DNA of 18,730 nt from a bacterium (GCA_030619985.1 JAUXAI010000016.1:1-18730); one strand, 5' to 3'; shown: positions 6,765 through 14,853, counted from the stretch's first letter. Numbers and translations: made by a program. The notes: generated from the sequence alone by a model not told the origin.

Positions 6765-8545
6765 TACTCCTTCCTCTCGACTAAGGACTCTATTTCTCTC
6801 TTCAATTCTTTCTCTATGCTATCAAATTCCTTCATATTCTTCTTCTCTATATACTTCATCCGGTCAATCCTCTCCTTAACCTTCAAGGTGAGTAACTTCT
6901 CTAAAGGCACTTCCTTCTCCAGGGCATGTTTAGAGGAACGGTGGAGCTCTAAAATCACCCTTAGCATGCGATACTGCTTTGCCAATGGGGCATAGACATC
7001 TATTTCGTGGAAGGCATCCTGCATAAGGTAATCCTCCCTGATGGACTTGGAGGTCTCCAGGACCAACTGTTCCCTTGAAGAGAGGGCCTCCCGCCCCACT
7101 AATCTCACAATCTCTTGTAAGGAGTCCTCTTCCTGCAATATGGCCATGGCGATATTCCTCAACTTCATCCAGTCGCTGGCGATCTCCTTTCCCAAGTATC
7201 CCTCTATATTGTCCAGATAGAGGGAATAACTATTGAGCCAGTTGATGGCCGGGAAGTGCCTCATATAGGCCAACCTATCCTCTAAGGCCCAGAAGACTTT
7301 CACCGTCCTTAGCGTTGCCTGAACAACAGGGTCTGATAGGTCCCCTCCTGGGGGAGAGACAGCGCCCATCACAGTAAGCGTCCCTTCCCGGTTCTTTGTT
7401 CCCTGACAGATGACCCTTCCTGCTCGCTCATAGAACTCTGCGATCCTGGTTCCCAGATAGGCAGGATATCCCTCCTCACCAGGCATCTCCTCTAATCTTC
7501 CCGAAATCTCTCTCAAGGCCTCAGCCCATCTGGAAGTGGAGTCAGCCATTACGGCAACATTATATCCCATATCCCGATAGTATTCGGCAATGGTGATTCC
7601 GGTATAGATGCTGGCCTCCCTTGCCGCAACCGGCATATTCGAGGTATTGGCAATCATGATCGTCCTTTCAATCAAGGGCCTTCCTGTCTTGGGGTCCTTT
7701 AGTTTGGGGAATTCTAATAGAACATCAGTCATCTCATTTCCTCTCTCACCACATCCAATATAAACGATGATCTGGGCGTCTGCCCAAGCAGCGATACAAT
7801 GGAGGATCACTGTCTTACCACTTCCGAAGGGCCCGGGGATACAGGCCGTCCCTCCTTTGGCCACTGGAAAGAAGGTGTCGATTACTCTCTGACCAGTGAC
7901 CAAGGGAGTCTCTGGAGGAAGCTTCTTCTGGACCATTCTTTCCATTCTCACCGGCCACTTCTGGAGCATCCTGATCTCTTTCAGTCCCGAGACGGTCTTC
8001 ACTTTAGCAATAGTTTGAGTGACGGTGAATTTTCCTTTCTTAATTACCCTTATCTCTCCCTCGATCCCCGTAGGGACTAAGACCTTATGAATAACAAGAG
8101 GGGTCTCCTGGACAGTACCTAAGATATCACCTGCCCTTACCTTATCTCCCTTCTTTACTAAAGGAACAAAGTCCCACTTCTTTCTTCTGTTGACTGCCGG
8201 AAGGGTAATCCCACGGGTAATGTAACTACCTGTTTTATCTCTGATAATATCCAAGGGTCTTTGGATACCATCATATATCCCGCTCATCAAACCGGGACCT
8301 AATTCAACGCTCAAGGGGGCCATGGTAGTCTCTACCGGTTCTCCGGGTCCTAAACCAGAGGTCTCCTCATAGACCTGGATGGAGGCCTTATCCTCCTTAA
8401 TCTCGATGATCTCACCGATGAGGCCCATCCTTCCTACTCTCACCATATCGTACATCCTGGCCTTCTCCATCCCTTCAGCAACTACTAAGGGACCAGAGAC
8501 CTTGATTATTCTCGCTTTGGTTGGAGAGGTTGTAACTCTTTCCAT
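6764..8545 (-). CDS. atpA: V-type ATPase subunit A (catalytic)
   Basis: A is the catalytic head subunit, coupling ATP turnover to ion movement through the membrane sector. The 593-aa protein carries the V-type P-loop GPFGSGKT at 238-245, GCGERGNE with the catalytic glutamate E267, and [14 protein letters not shown] downstream. The 90-or-so-residue insertion typical of V/A-type A subunits is present before the P-loop (about 110-200). The ATG at 8545 has GGAG eight bases upstream and lies 40 bases inside the preceding gene x, so A is coupled to x as well as to B. Confidence 0.96.
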   Translation of the reverse strand: MERVTTSPTKARIIKVSGPLVVAEGMEKARMYDMVRVGRMGLIGEIIEIKEDKASIQVYEETSGLGPGEPVETTMAPLSVELGPGLMSGIYDGIQRPLDIIRDKTGSYITRGITLPAVNRRKKWDFVPLVKKGDKVRAGDILGTVQETPLVIHKVLVPTGIEGEIRVIKKGKFTVTQTIAKVKTVSGLKEIRMLQKWPVRMERMVQKKLPPETPLVTGQRVIDTFFPVAKGGTACIPGPFGSGKTVILHCIAAWADAQIIVYIGCGERGNEMTDVLLEFPKLKDPKTGRPLIERTIMIANTSNMPVAAREASIYTGITIAEYYRDMGYNVAVMADSTSRWAEALREISGRLEEMPGEEGYPAYLGTRIAEFYERAGRVICQGTKNREGTLTVMGAVSPPGGDLSDPVVQATLRTVKVFWALEDRLAYMRHFPAINWLNSYSLYLDNIEGYLGKEIASDWMKLRNIAMAILQEEDSLQEIVRLVGREALSSREQLVLETSKSIREDYLMQDAFHEIDVYAPLAKQYRMLRVILELHRSSKHALEKEVPLEKLLTLKVKERIDRMKYIEKKNMKEFDSIEKELKREIESLVERKE

Positions 8546-9036
8546 TTTTTCTTCTCCATCACTGGTTTAGGTTTCTCTATTTCTTTTTTAAAGGGTTTTT
8601 CAATCTCAGGTTCGGGTGGTTTGGGAACCTTTTCCCCTATGCCCAAAAATTCCATTATCTTGTCAATCTTCCCTATTGTCTCTTCTGTGTCCATTTGAAG
8701 GGAGATTATTGCTTCTTGGATAATAGCGTTTTCCTTCTTCAGATGCTTGAGGTCTTTATCTATAGCCAAGAGGCTATTCCCTATCTTCATAAAAAGGGCT
8801 TTGGTTTCTTCCCTCAAGTCTTTCAATAAGTCCTTTAATTCCTCTTTTTTGAAGGGGGGGTCCTCTGGTTCTTTCATTTCAGGCTTTTGGAGAGATAGAG
8901 AGATGACCTTTTGCTCTAAAGTAGTAATCCTCTTCTCCAAGAGGCCTACCCCCTGGCTTGTCCTTATACTAAGATAGAGAAGGAAGAAAAGAATAAGAAG
9001 TAAAAAGAAATAGGCGAGAATATTAGCCTTCTTCAT
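8506..9036 (-). CDS. Membrane-anchored coiled-coil protein inside the V-ATPase operon
   Basis: An unrecognised 176-aa protein. Residues 6-24 form a transmembrane helix with a short basic N-terminus (MKKAN), so the bulk could face either side. It is followed by heptad-like helices at about 30-48 and 63-125 (EELKDLLKDLREETKALF, KKENAIIQEAIISLQ), then a proline/lysine/glutamate-rich tail from about 136. The ATG overlaps the F stop codon (ATGA), and its end overlaps the A start by 40 bases, so it is embedded in the coupled F-x-A-B block. Position suggests an accessory stalk, assembly or regulatory role for the ATPase; this is inference from context only. It is not one of the nine standard V/A-ATPase subunits, which are otherwise all present. 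Confidence 0.75.
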   Translation of the reverse strand: MKKANILAYFFLLLILFFLLYLSIRTSQGVGLLEKRITTLEQKVISLSLQKPEMKEPEDPPFKKEELKDLLKDLREETKALFMKIGNSLLAIDKDLKHLKKENAIIQEAIISLQMDTEETIGKIDKIMEFLGIGEKVPKPPEPEIEKPFKKEIEKPKPVMEKKKWKELQPLQPKRE

Positions 9037-9350
9037 TTCTCTTCCGCCTTTAGGATATCTGTGCCCAATGCCTTCTCAGATATCTTCTTTAACCTCTCTC
9101 TTGCCAGGCCCAAAGCCTCACCCTTTCCTGGAATGATGACGATATTTGAGAACTTGCTAAGCTCTGCTACCAGATCCTTAATTTGGGAAGAGAGGTTCTC
9201 TGTGATGTAGATGGTAGCATAATCCCTATTTTGGGCGAGACTCTTTAATCTCTCTTCTGCTCCCTTGGAATCGGTTACAGAATAGATCTCAATCCCTAAG
9301 GGCTTGAAACCTAAGATAGCATCCTTCTCACCAATTATGGCAATCTTCAC
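9033..9350 (-). CDS. atpF: V-type ATPase subunit F (rotor)
   Basis: F binds D in the central rotor shaft. The 105-aa protein starts KIAIIGEKDAILGFKPLGIEIYSV, the Rossmann-like opening of this family, and includes TIYITENL and IIPGKGEALGLARERLKK near the end. Length fits. Start is a GTG at 9350, within a 20-nt sequence also found at the start of the MobB-like gene. The stop codon overlaps the start of gene x. Confidence 0.9.
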   Translation of the reverse strand: MKIAIIGEKDAILGFKPLGIEIYSVTDSKGAEERLKSLAQNRDYATIYITENLSSQIKDLVAELSKFSNIVIIPGKGEALGLARERLKKISEKALGTDILKAEEK

Positions 9351-9361
9351 CCCGCACCTTC
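9342..9361 (-). repeat. GGTGCGGGGTGAAGAT start-site repeat, copy at subunit F
   Basis: Identical over 20 nt to 2029-2048. It carries the AAGG Shine-Dalgarno-like stretch, the GTG start and the second codon (Lys) of subunit F. The two genes using it are unrelated, so identity here is not due to gene homology. Confidence 0.75.
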
Positions 9362-9366
9362 CTCCA

Positions 9367-10329
9367 TTAGATAAAGGTCTCTCTCATCCTCTCCCTGATC
9401 ATCTGGACAGGAATCTCGTTTATCTTTCCCGTCAATATGCTCCTTAAGAGTTTTATTTCATTCTCTTTAGCAATCAAATAAGCAATAAGCACTTCCAGAC
9501 CAGCAGTAACAAGTTTTGTCTTCTTTACATACTCCAAGAGAAAGTTATCACAGGAAAGCTCAAGTTCTCTCAAGCCTTCTTTTTCATACCCCATAATAGC
9601 CTTGGCATAAGGAGTGAAGGAAAGCTTTCTTAAGAAAGCACCCTCTTCTTTCTCATAGAATTCCAGGAAGAGTTTCTTGGTTAAACTCCCTCCCCCAATG
9701 AGGACTTTTAAGAAGAATGCCCTATTCTTTTTTAAAGCTCGACAGCGGAAAAAGATTTTTATATCTGCAAGGTCAATCTCTATTCGAAAAAGGTTTATTA
9801 CAAATTCATTTTCAGACTCTTCTGCCTTTTCGACACAGAGTCTATAGTATTCTTTATCTAGAATTATATCAATATCCTGGGGATTCTTGTTCTCTTCAAA
9901 GGCTCTCGTTGTCTCCTTCTGAATCTGGAGAAACTTCTTTGCTTCCCCTACTTTCAGGGGCTCAATGGTCCCCAGATTAATGAAGGGCAGTTCCTCTAAA
10001 GGGAGGGGCTTTTCTTTAAACTTATTCTTTAAAAAGACTTTCAGGTTATGGAAATCATAGCGCATCCTGAATAGGTCGGTCAATTCCCTGTTTAAAGACC
10101 CTTTATCAATGAAGGAGTAGAGTCTCCTCAATTCATCGTGAAGTAGTTCTTCAAAATTATGGATATCCTTTAGTTGTGAAACATATGGCCCGTAATCTGT
10201 CTCTTCAAGCTCTGAGAGGCTGGCTTTTGCTGAGGTAGCAGCAATCATCCTCTCCATTTTTAATTTATCGAGAAGTCGCGCCTCAAGAGCCCTTACTCTT
10301 CCTGTGATATAGGCATATCTTATGTCCAT
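9367..10329 (-). CDS. atpC: V-type ATPase subunit C (rotor-to-ring socket)
   Basis: Subunit C (AC39/d family) is the funnel-shaped socket that caps the K-ring and receives the D-F shaft. The 320-aa protein shows the repeated helical layout, with RYAYITGRVRALEARLL at the start, DYGPYVSQL, LFRMRYDFHNLKVFLKNKF in two blocks, and YLIAKENEIKLLRSILTGKI near the end, all typical. The ATG at 10329 has GAGGGAAA directly upstream. It follows E after a GTTACTGG hairpin repeat and precedes F by 16 bases. Confidence 0.92.
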   Translation of the reverse strand: MDIRYAYITGRVRALEARLLDKLKMERMIAATSAKASLSELEETDYGPYVSQLKDIHNFEELLHDELRRLYSFIDKGSLNRELTDLFRMRYDFHNLKVFLKNKFKEKPLPLEELPFINLGTIEPLKVGEAKKFLQIQKETTRAFEENKNPQDIDIILDKEYYRLCVEKAEESENEFVINLFRIEIDLADIKIFFRCRALKKNRAFFLKVLIGGGSLTKKLFLEFYEKEEGAFLRKLSFTPYAKAIMGYEKEGLRELELSCDNFLLEYVKKTKLVTAGLEVLIAYLIAKENEIKLLRSILTGKINEIPVQMIRERMRETFI

Positions 10330-10355
10330 TTTCCCTCAGTAGCCAACGATTAGAA

Positions 10356-10422
10356 GTTTACAGTAACCAGCGAACAGTAACCAGTTTTTTACTATAAACT
10401 GCAAACTGGTTACTGGTTACTT
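10356..10422. repeat. GTTACTGG hairpin repeat, copy 2 (E-C gap)
   Basis: A 67-nt element built like the one at 5330-5397, with identical outer parts (30 nt on the left, 20 nt on the right) and a different centre. GTAACCAG units on the left can pair with CTGGTTAC units on the right. The stop codon of subunit E (10417-10419) is the TAA inside a GTAACC unit, as for subunit B at the other copy. Confidence 0.85.
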
Positions 10423-10989
10423 CTTAAATAACATTTTTACCAGTCTGAATTCCAGTTCCTCGCGCTTAGAGTGAAGGAGGGTTTCGAAGGAGTTATTAAC
10501 CTCTATCTTCTTTCTCTTCAGGATGAATCCCCCGCTAATTCCTCTTTCCTCCTTTGAAATCTTCAATTCTTTATTGATGCTTTCAATAAAAGAAGGCGTA
10601 ATCCTTTTTCTATCTTCCCTTGATATAATGACCTCACCCGGCCCACTCTTCGCTGCCTTGAGAAGCATTTTCTTAATTATATCTTGATAAGATTTTTTAC
10701 CGAGTCTCTTAAGTTTTGCTAAGGCCTTCTTATAGGCCTCTTCCATCAAGCGCTCCTTCTCTTCTAAAACTATTCTCCTTGCCTCTAAGTTAGCCGTGGT
10801 GAGGATACGGTCTCGTCTCCTTTGGGCTTCGAAAGAGGCAGCCTTTAGGATCTCCTCTTTAATGGAGGCTGCCTTTCTCTTCGCCTCCTTTAGGATTTCA
10901 CTCACTCTACCTTGAGTCTCTTTCTTGATTTTCTCTATCTCAAGGGAAAACTCCTCATCAATGCGCTTAATAATCTTCTCTAAAGGCAT
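10417..10989 (-). CDS. atpE: V-type ATPase subunit E (peripheral stalk)
   Basis: E pairs with the small H/G subunit to form the peripheral stalk that holds the catalytic head against rotation. The 190-aa protein has the expected long charged N-terminal helix (about 1-95, with EIEKIKKETQGRVSEILKEA) followed by a globular C-terminal domain (GPGEVIISREDRKRI, RGISGGFIL). The ATG at 10989 follows AGGGG by about seven bases. The stop codon is supplied by the repeat downstream, after the last codons for LFKK, so the original end may have been altered slightly. Confidence 0.92.
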   Translation of the reverse strand: MPLEKIIKRIDEEFSLEIEKIKKETQGRVSEILKEAKRKAASIKEEILKAASFEAQRRRDRILTTANLEARRIVLEEKERLMEEAYKKALAKLKRLGKKSYQDIIKKMLLKAAKSGPGEVIISREDRKRITPSFIESINKELKISKEERGISGGFILKRKKIEVNNSFETLLHSKREELEFRLVKMLFKK

Positions 10990-11000
10990 CTTTGACCCCT

Positions 11001-11100
11001 AACGGTTACTGAAGGTTACAAACGGTTACTATCAGTTACCTTTTTAAATAATGTAACCGGTTTTAACTGTTTTTAACCGTTGTTAACCGATATTAACTTA
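11001..11100. repeat. 100-bp array phased at exactly 10 bp (K-E gap)
   Basis: Ten consecutive 10-bp blocks fill this gap. Blocks 1-4 each carry (A/G)GTTAC at the same offset (for example AACGGTTACT at 11001 and 11021). Block 5 is an A/T spacer. Blocks 6-9 carry the inverse, GTAACCG or TTAAC(C/T)G, again in register, and block 10 ends in TTAACT. The array is therefore symmetric and can fold into a cruciform or hairpin. It separates the K and E genes. Confidence 0.85.
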
Positions 11101-11121
11101 CCCACACATTAACCCTTATTT

Positions 11122-11595
<474 letters not shown>

Positions 11596-11613
11596 TTAAC
11601 TCACCCCCTTTAA

Positions 11614-11662
11614 ACACAGATTCACACAGATTTAATACAGATGGCCACAGATCACAGATAGT
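11614..11662. repeat. CACAGAT array in the I-K gap
   Basis: Five ACAGAT units start at 11616, 11626, 11637, 11647 and 11654 on the plus strand, with spacings 10, 11, 10 and 7. The unit is the same as that flanking the nuclease gene, but no nuclease gene is present here, so the array can exist alone. It lies just upstream of the K ribosome-binding site. Confidence 0.8.
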
Positions 11663-11711
11663 CTTAAATATTTAACACTCTTTTGCTTCTTTTTTTTATT
11701 TTGCATTGTTA

Positions 11712-11760
11712 ATTTTGTCCGCCCCAAAGGGGCGAGACCTCGCCTTTGGCGGGCATTTTG
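11712..11760. repeat. GC-rich palindrome flanked by ATTTTG direct repeats
   Basis: Positions 11718-11754 form an imperfect palindrome (CCGCC outside, CCCCAAAGGGG and CGCCTTTGGCG inside). ATTTTG sits immediately on each side, at 11712-11717 and 11755-11760. The surrounding sequence is a TTTTGCATT-type repeat, so the flanking match could come either from insertion or from that repeat. Confidence 0.6.
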
Positions 11761-11765
11761 CATTT

Positions 11766-13859
11766 TCACTTTATTATGGTATATTCCTCTTTTCTTTTGA
11801 AGGGCTGGAATGGTCTCCCCCCTCCTTCAAAGAAGTAAGGAAAGAACTCCACGAACTGTAACCTCATAGTGTGGATGAAACCACTCAAGGTATTAATGGC
11901 CAGATTAAAGGGATGCCCCACTAAAAGGATAGCCAACATCGCCACATATCCTCCAATGGGAATTTTCTTGAAAACTGCCCCAATAATAACCAATAGGGCA
12001 ACTGCTATAATATACTTGGCCTTGGAGAATTTTTTGACAACTACTATCGCAACCAAAAGAACAATTGTTATCATGGCATATCTGATAACCGGTGTCTCAA
12101 AAGCTACCTGAGCCATGATGTTTATTACCATAGCGATGACACCAGTGACTAAGCCTAAAGCCATCAGGCGAGAATAAGATAGGACATTGCCCAAGAAGTT
12201 CTTCGCCCCGTCCAAAAGAAGAATGAGACCTAAGCCCATCCCAACAATCTTTCTCTTGCTGAATAGACCGTAGAGAACGACTCGGCTGAAAGCACCAAAG
12301 GCTAAAAGCCAAAGACCGATTCTCTTTGCCTGCTCTTCCCCCATTATTGCTGTTATCTGCTGGTTCTTCAAGATCAAAGACAGGATGAGGAAAAGGATTC
12401 CTGAAAATATGACTATCCAAGAACCTTCTCCCAGGAGACCTTCTCTAAACTGATGTCTTGAAAGCTCCTTACCCATTTTGATTATTACTCCAAAGACGAT
12501 CTGACCAAAACCCAATGCCAGAGCAAGGATGAAGAAGATCATAGGGTCTTTTAAGGGAGCGAAGAGCACTATTCTCTCCAAAAAGTGAGGGATTCTCTCT
12601 ATTCCAAACCAGCCACCGGTCAGAGCGCCACAGATTATGGTTGCCAGTCCTCCCAAAAAGAGTAACTGGAAGAGTCGTCTCCCCTCTTTTACCTTCCAGA
12701 GACCGATCAGACTCAAGATACTCAAAATTATTCCATATCCAGCGTCTGTCAGACAAAGACCGAAGAAGAGGAAGAAGAAGGGCGCAAGAAAAGGAGTGGG
12801 ATCTACTGCCCGATATTGAGGGTAACCATATAGTCTGGTCACCATCTCAAAAGGTTTAATCGCTCTTCTATTCTCCAAGGCAATGGGAACCTTTTCTTTT
12901 GGAGAGGGATCTTTGGTAATAACCTCGATCTCCTTAAATCTCTTCTCTAGCTCCTCCTTTAATTTTCTGACATCCTCCTTTCTTATCCAGCCCGAAATCC
13001 TAAATGTCCCATAGGTCTGGCTAAAGGAACTCTGGATGTCCCTCTGGGCCTTGAGGTTGGCAAGATAGTCATATAGAGCGACCACCTTTACCTTTGACCT
13101 TTCTAAGAGTACCTTACCCTTGGCTATGAGTTCTCCCCTCTCTCTTCCTGCTTTTTCCAGTCTCCCATCAATAAAAGAGTTAAGCTGAAGAGGAGTGATG
13201 TCCAGATGGGGATAGAGGACCTGTTCAAAGTTATATCTCTTTAGGGTCTCGCTTATCTTCTGACTATCTTCTTTTAAATAGATTAAAAGGATGTACCTTT
13301 TGATCTTGCTTTCGCTTATTATCTTAAAGAAGAGCCTCTCCTCTGTTGCCTTCTTTAAATCCTTTAATAGGTCTTCTATCACCTGGAAGGAGATAGCGCC
13401 CAGAACTACTTCTGTCTTCAGGGTGGGATGGACATCGGATAAAAGCATCTCAAGATCGAGCCAGGGAAGGACCTCCTCTTTCCAGCTGTGGAGTTTTCTA
13501 AAGGTATGTCTCAGCCTATTTAAGCGTCTCTCCAACCTCTGGCATTTCTCATAGACTTCCTGGTAATCGAACTCTTTAATAATCTTCTCAAACTCTTTCC
13601 TGGATAAGAGAAACTTTGGTTTGACAAAACTTTCTAGCATCCCTTTCTTCTCTTCGAACCTGGAGAAGAACTTAAGGATATAGGTAAGGTTCCCCAGTTC
13701 CTTTTCGATGTCCCGTTCCTCTTCAAAAAGAAGAGGAACTTTCTCTTCTTTCACATCTGTTATCTGGACTAATCCTCTATCCTGCAGGTATTTTACTATT
13801 CCTTTCCGGTGCTCTTTATGAGTGATAATATCTATCTTTTGTATGGATGTTATTGCCAC
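11766..13859 (-). CDS. atpI: V-type ATPase subunit I (membrane stator, a-subunit)
   Basis: I is the stator carrying the ion half-channels beside the K-ring. The 697-aa protein has a cytoplasmic coiled-coil half (1-345) and a membrane half (about 355-665) with seven or eight transmembrane helices. R564 in SYSRLMALGL and R666 in HTMRLQFVEFF correspond to the two functionally important arginines of the family. DPTPFLAPFFFLFFGLCLTD begins the membrane domain. Start is a GTG at 13859 with GAGG five bases upstream. It is slightly long for the family but within range. Repeat-filled gaps flank both ends. Confidence 0.95.
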   Translation of the reverse strand: MAITSIQKIDIITHKEHRKGIVKYLQDRGLVQITDVKEEKVPLLFEEERDIEKELGNLTYILKFFSRFEEKKGMLESFVKPKFLLSRKEFEKIIKEFDYQEVYEKCQRLERRLNRLRHTFRKLHSWKEEVLPWLDLEMLLSDVHPTLKTEVVLGAISFQVIEDLLKDLKKATEERLFFKIISESKIKRYILLIYLKEDSQKISETLKRYNFEQVLYPHLDITPLQLNSFIDGRLEKAGRERGELIAKGKVLLERSKVKVVALYDYLANLKAQRDIQSSFSQTYGTFRISGWIRKEDVRKLKEELEKRFKEIEVITKDPSPKEKVPIALENRRAIKPFEMVTRLYGYPQYRAVDPTPFLAPFFFLFFGLCLTDAGYGIILSILSLIGLWKVKEGRRLFQLLFLGGLATIICGALTGGWFGIERIPHFLERIVLFAPLKDPMIFFILALALGFGQIVFGVIIKMGKELSRHQFREGLLGEGSWIVIFSGILFLILSLILKNQQITAIMGEEQAKRIGLWLLAFGAFSRVVLYGLFSKRKIVGMGLGLILLLDGAKNFLGNVLSYSRLMALGLVTGVIAMVINIMAQVAFETPVIRYAMITIVLLVAIVVVKKFSKAKYIIAVALLVIIGAVFKKIPIGGYVAMLAILLVGHPFNLAINTLSGFIHTMRLQFVEFFPYFFEGGGRPFQPFKRKEEYTIIK

Positions 13860-13885
13860 TTTAACCTCTCCATAGTCTCTTTATC

Positions 13886-13972
13886 GTTAACCGGTTGGCC
13901 CGACCCCGACATCTGTCGGGGTGCCCGCCGGTTTGCCAGTTTTAACTGGACAACAGGTTAACTGGCTAAACA
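13886..13972. repeat. GTTAACCGG/GTTAACTGG repeat with a nested 20-bp hairpin (H-I gap)
   Basis: GTTAACCGG (13886-13894), CCAGTTTTAACTGG (13936-13949) and GTTAACTGG (13957-13965) form one repeat region. Nested inside is a perfect 9-bp-stem hairpin at 13903-13922 (ACCCCGACA-TC-TGTCGGGGT). GCCCG abuts that hairpin directly on both sides (13898-13902 and 13923-13927), as a 5-bp target duplication would. Confidence 0.75.
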
Positions 13973-13979
13973 TTTCTAT

Positions 13980-14291
13980 CTATTTAACGATCTTTTGAGC
14001 AATAAAAGAGGCGGCCTTATTCATCCTCTTTTTGGCCGCCTTCTTTATCTTCTCTCTCTCTTTTAAAGACTTTTCTTTTATCTTTTGGGCTTCTTTATTT
14101 GCCAGTTCCTCTCCCTTTTCAATTAGTTTCTTTCCTTCTTCTTTTGCTTTGGCTTCAATCTCTTTTATTAGCTTCTCTGCCTTCTCTTGGGCCTCCTTTA
14201 TCGCTTCTTTCGCTTTTTCCTTCGCCTCTTCTAAGGCCTTGGCGCAAGAAGCCTCTTTCTCTTTTATCTTCTTAATCGCTTCCTCAACCAC
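13980..14291 (-). CDS. ahaH: V-type ATPase subunit H/G (peripheral stalk, small coiled coil)
   Basis: This subunit dimerises with E to form the peripheral stalk. The 103-aa protein is almost wholly a charged, alanine-rich coiled coil (EEAIKKIKEKEA through KKAAKKRMNKAASFIAQ), as in archaeal AhaH. The GTG at 14291 is preferred: GGAG sits seven bases upstream, and the longer reading from 14378 would add 29 residues encoded only by stacked palindromes. It is the first gene of the ATPase operon. The Shine-Dalgarno sequence itself is one arm of a hairpin. Confidence 0.85.
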   Translation of the reverse strand: MVEEAIKKIKEKEASCAKALEEAKEKAKEAIKEAQEKAEKLIKEIEAKAKEEGKKLIEKGEELANKEAQKIKEKSLKEREKIKKAAKKRMNKAASFIAQKIVK

Positions 14292-14295
14292 AAGA

Positions 14296-14390
14296 TATCT
14301 CCTTCGGAGATACTTCCATAGGGGTTTCACCCCTCTGGCGTTCCGTCCCGATTCACTGGATCGGGACTCCACTGTCACCCCCTGGGGGGC
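14296..14390. repeat. Stack of palindromes in the ATPase operon leader
   Basis: Three clean hairpins follow each other: 14296-14312 (TATCTCC-TTC-GGAGATA), 14320-14334 (AGGGGT-TTC-ACCCCT) and 14345-14367 (GTCCCGAT, 7-nt loop, ATCGGGAC). A C5/G6 palindrome follows at about 14378-14389. On the minus strand they form the untranslated leader of subunit H, and the first contains its Shine-Dalgarno sequence. A promoter could not be identified with confidence. Confidence 0.75.
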
Positions 14391-14424
14391 AAGCAGATTC
14401 TTTCCCCCAGACCCCCTAATCCTC

Positions 14425-14452
14425 GCATCGGAACTTATTTAAATTCCGATGC
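14425..14452 (-). other. Hairpin between the sulfur genes and the ATPase operon
   Basis: A perfect 9-bp stem (GCATCGGAA/TTCCGATGC) with a 10-nt A/T-rich loop lies five bases beyond the stop codon of the second miniprotein. No T-tract follows in either direction, so it is not a standard intrinsic terminator. It may act in transcript processing or stability, or be another repeat copy. Confidence 0.5.
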
Positions 14453-14457
14453 TTCAA

Positions 14458-14655
14458 CTAAGTCTTTCTCTTTATATCGTGGAACCATATCCTGTAGCAG
14501 TCCCTTATCTTAAGGCAACTGGCACAATCTATGGATTTTGCCCATTTGAGATGGTAGCAGGAAGGCTTCTCTATTGGGTGAGCCCTATCCCTCTTTCTTC
14601 TCTTTCCATGGGATATTCCCTTCGGCCACTTAGCCTTCCCCTTCCTCGGTTTCAT
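14458..14655 (-). CDS. Four-cysteine miniprotein, copy 2
   Basis: A 65-aa protein whose ATG follows directly after the stop codon of copy 1. Cysteines 33, 44, 47 and 53 have the same CX10CX2CX5C spacing as copy 1, and the core CYHLKWAKSIDCASC..IRDCY is nearly identical. A histidine lies six residues after the last cysteine in both. The N-terminal half is highly basic (KRRKRDR) and unlike copy 1, which may allow nucleic-acid contact. Four cysteines so close together suggest a zinc or iron-sulfur site (inference). Family not recognised. Confidence 0.7.
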   Translation of the reverse strand: MKPRKGKAKWPKGISHGKRRKRDRAHPIEKPSCYHLKWAKSIDCASCLKIRDCYRIWFHDIKRKT

Positions 14656-14853
14656 CTAATCCCCCCTCTTCCTTCCCTTCACCTCATGGATCATTACTGC
14701 ATAGCAATCCCTAATATGGCCGCAGGTAGCGCAGTCGATACTCTTTCCCCACTTGAGATGATAACAGTCCTTTCTCTCCACTTCGTTTAGAAGCCCTTTC
14801 TTTTCACCCTTCTTCCTCTCTTCAAGATATCGAAAAGCATCTGCCTTACGCAT
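14656..14853 (-). CDS. Four-cysteine miniprotein, copy 1
   Basis: A 65-aa protein with C30, C41, C44 and C50 (CX10CX2CX5C), plus H32 and H56 at positions shared with copy 2. The N-terminal half is a charged helix (AFRYLEERKKGEKKG). GAGGAG precedes the ATG by five or so bases. It follows the NIL-ferredoxin gene by nine bases and appears to belong to that operon. The tandem paralogue immediately downstream shows that the Cys/His core, not the N-terminus, is conserved. A metal-binding role is likely; function unknown. Confidence 0.72.
   Translation of the reverse strand: MRKADAFRYLEERKKGEKKGLLNEVERKDCYHLKWGKSIDCATCGHIRDCYAVMIHEVKGRKRGD

Noticed and set aside
5385-8545. F-type ATP synthase alpha/beta
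   Set aside because: The A subunit has the long V-type insertion and GPFGSGKT P-loop, B lacks GKT, and subunits I, K, C, D, E, F, H follow the V/A order.
14292-14378. 29-residue N-terminal extension of subunit H
   Set aside because: The extension is encoded wholly by palindromes, and a GTG with well-spaced GGAG exists at 14291.
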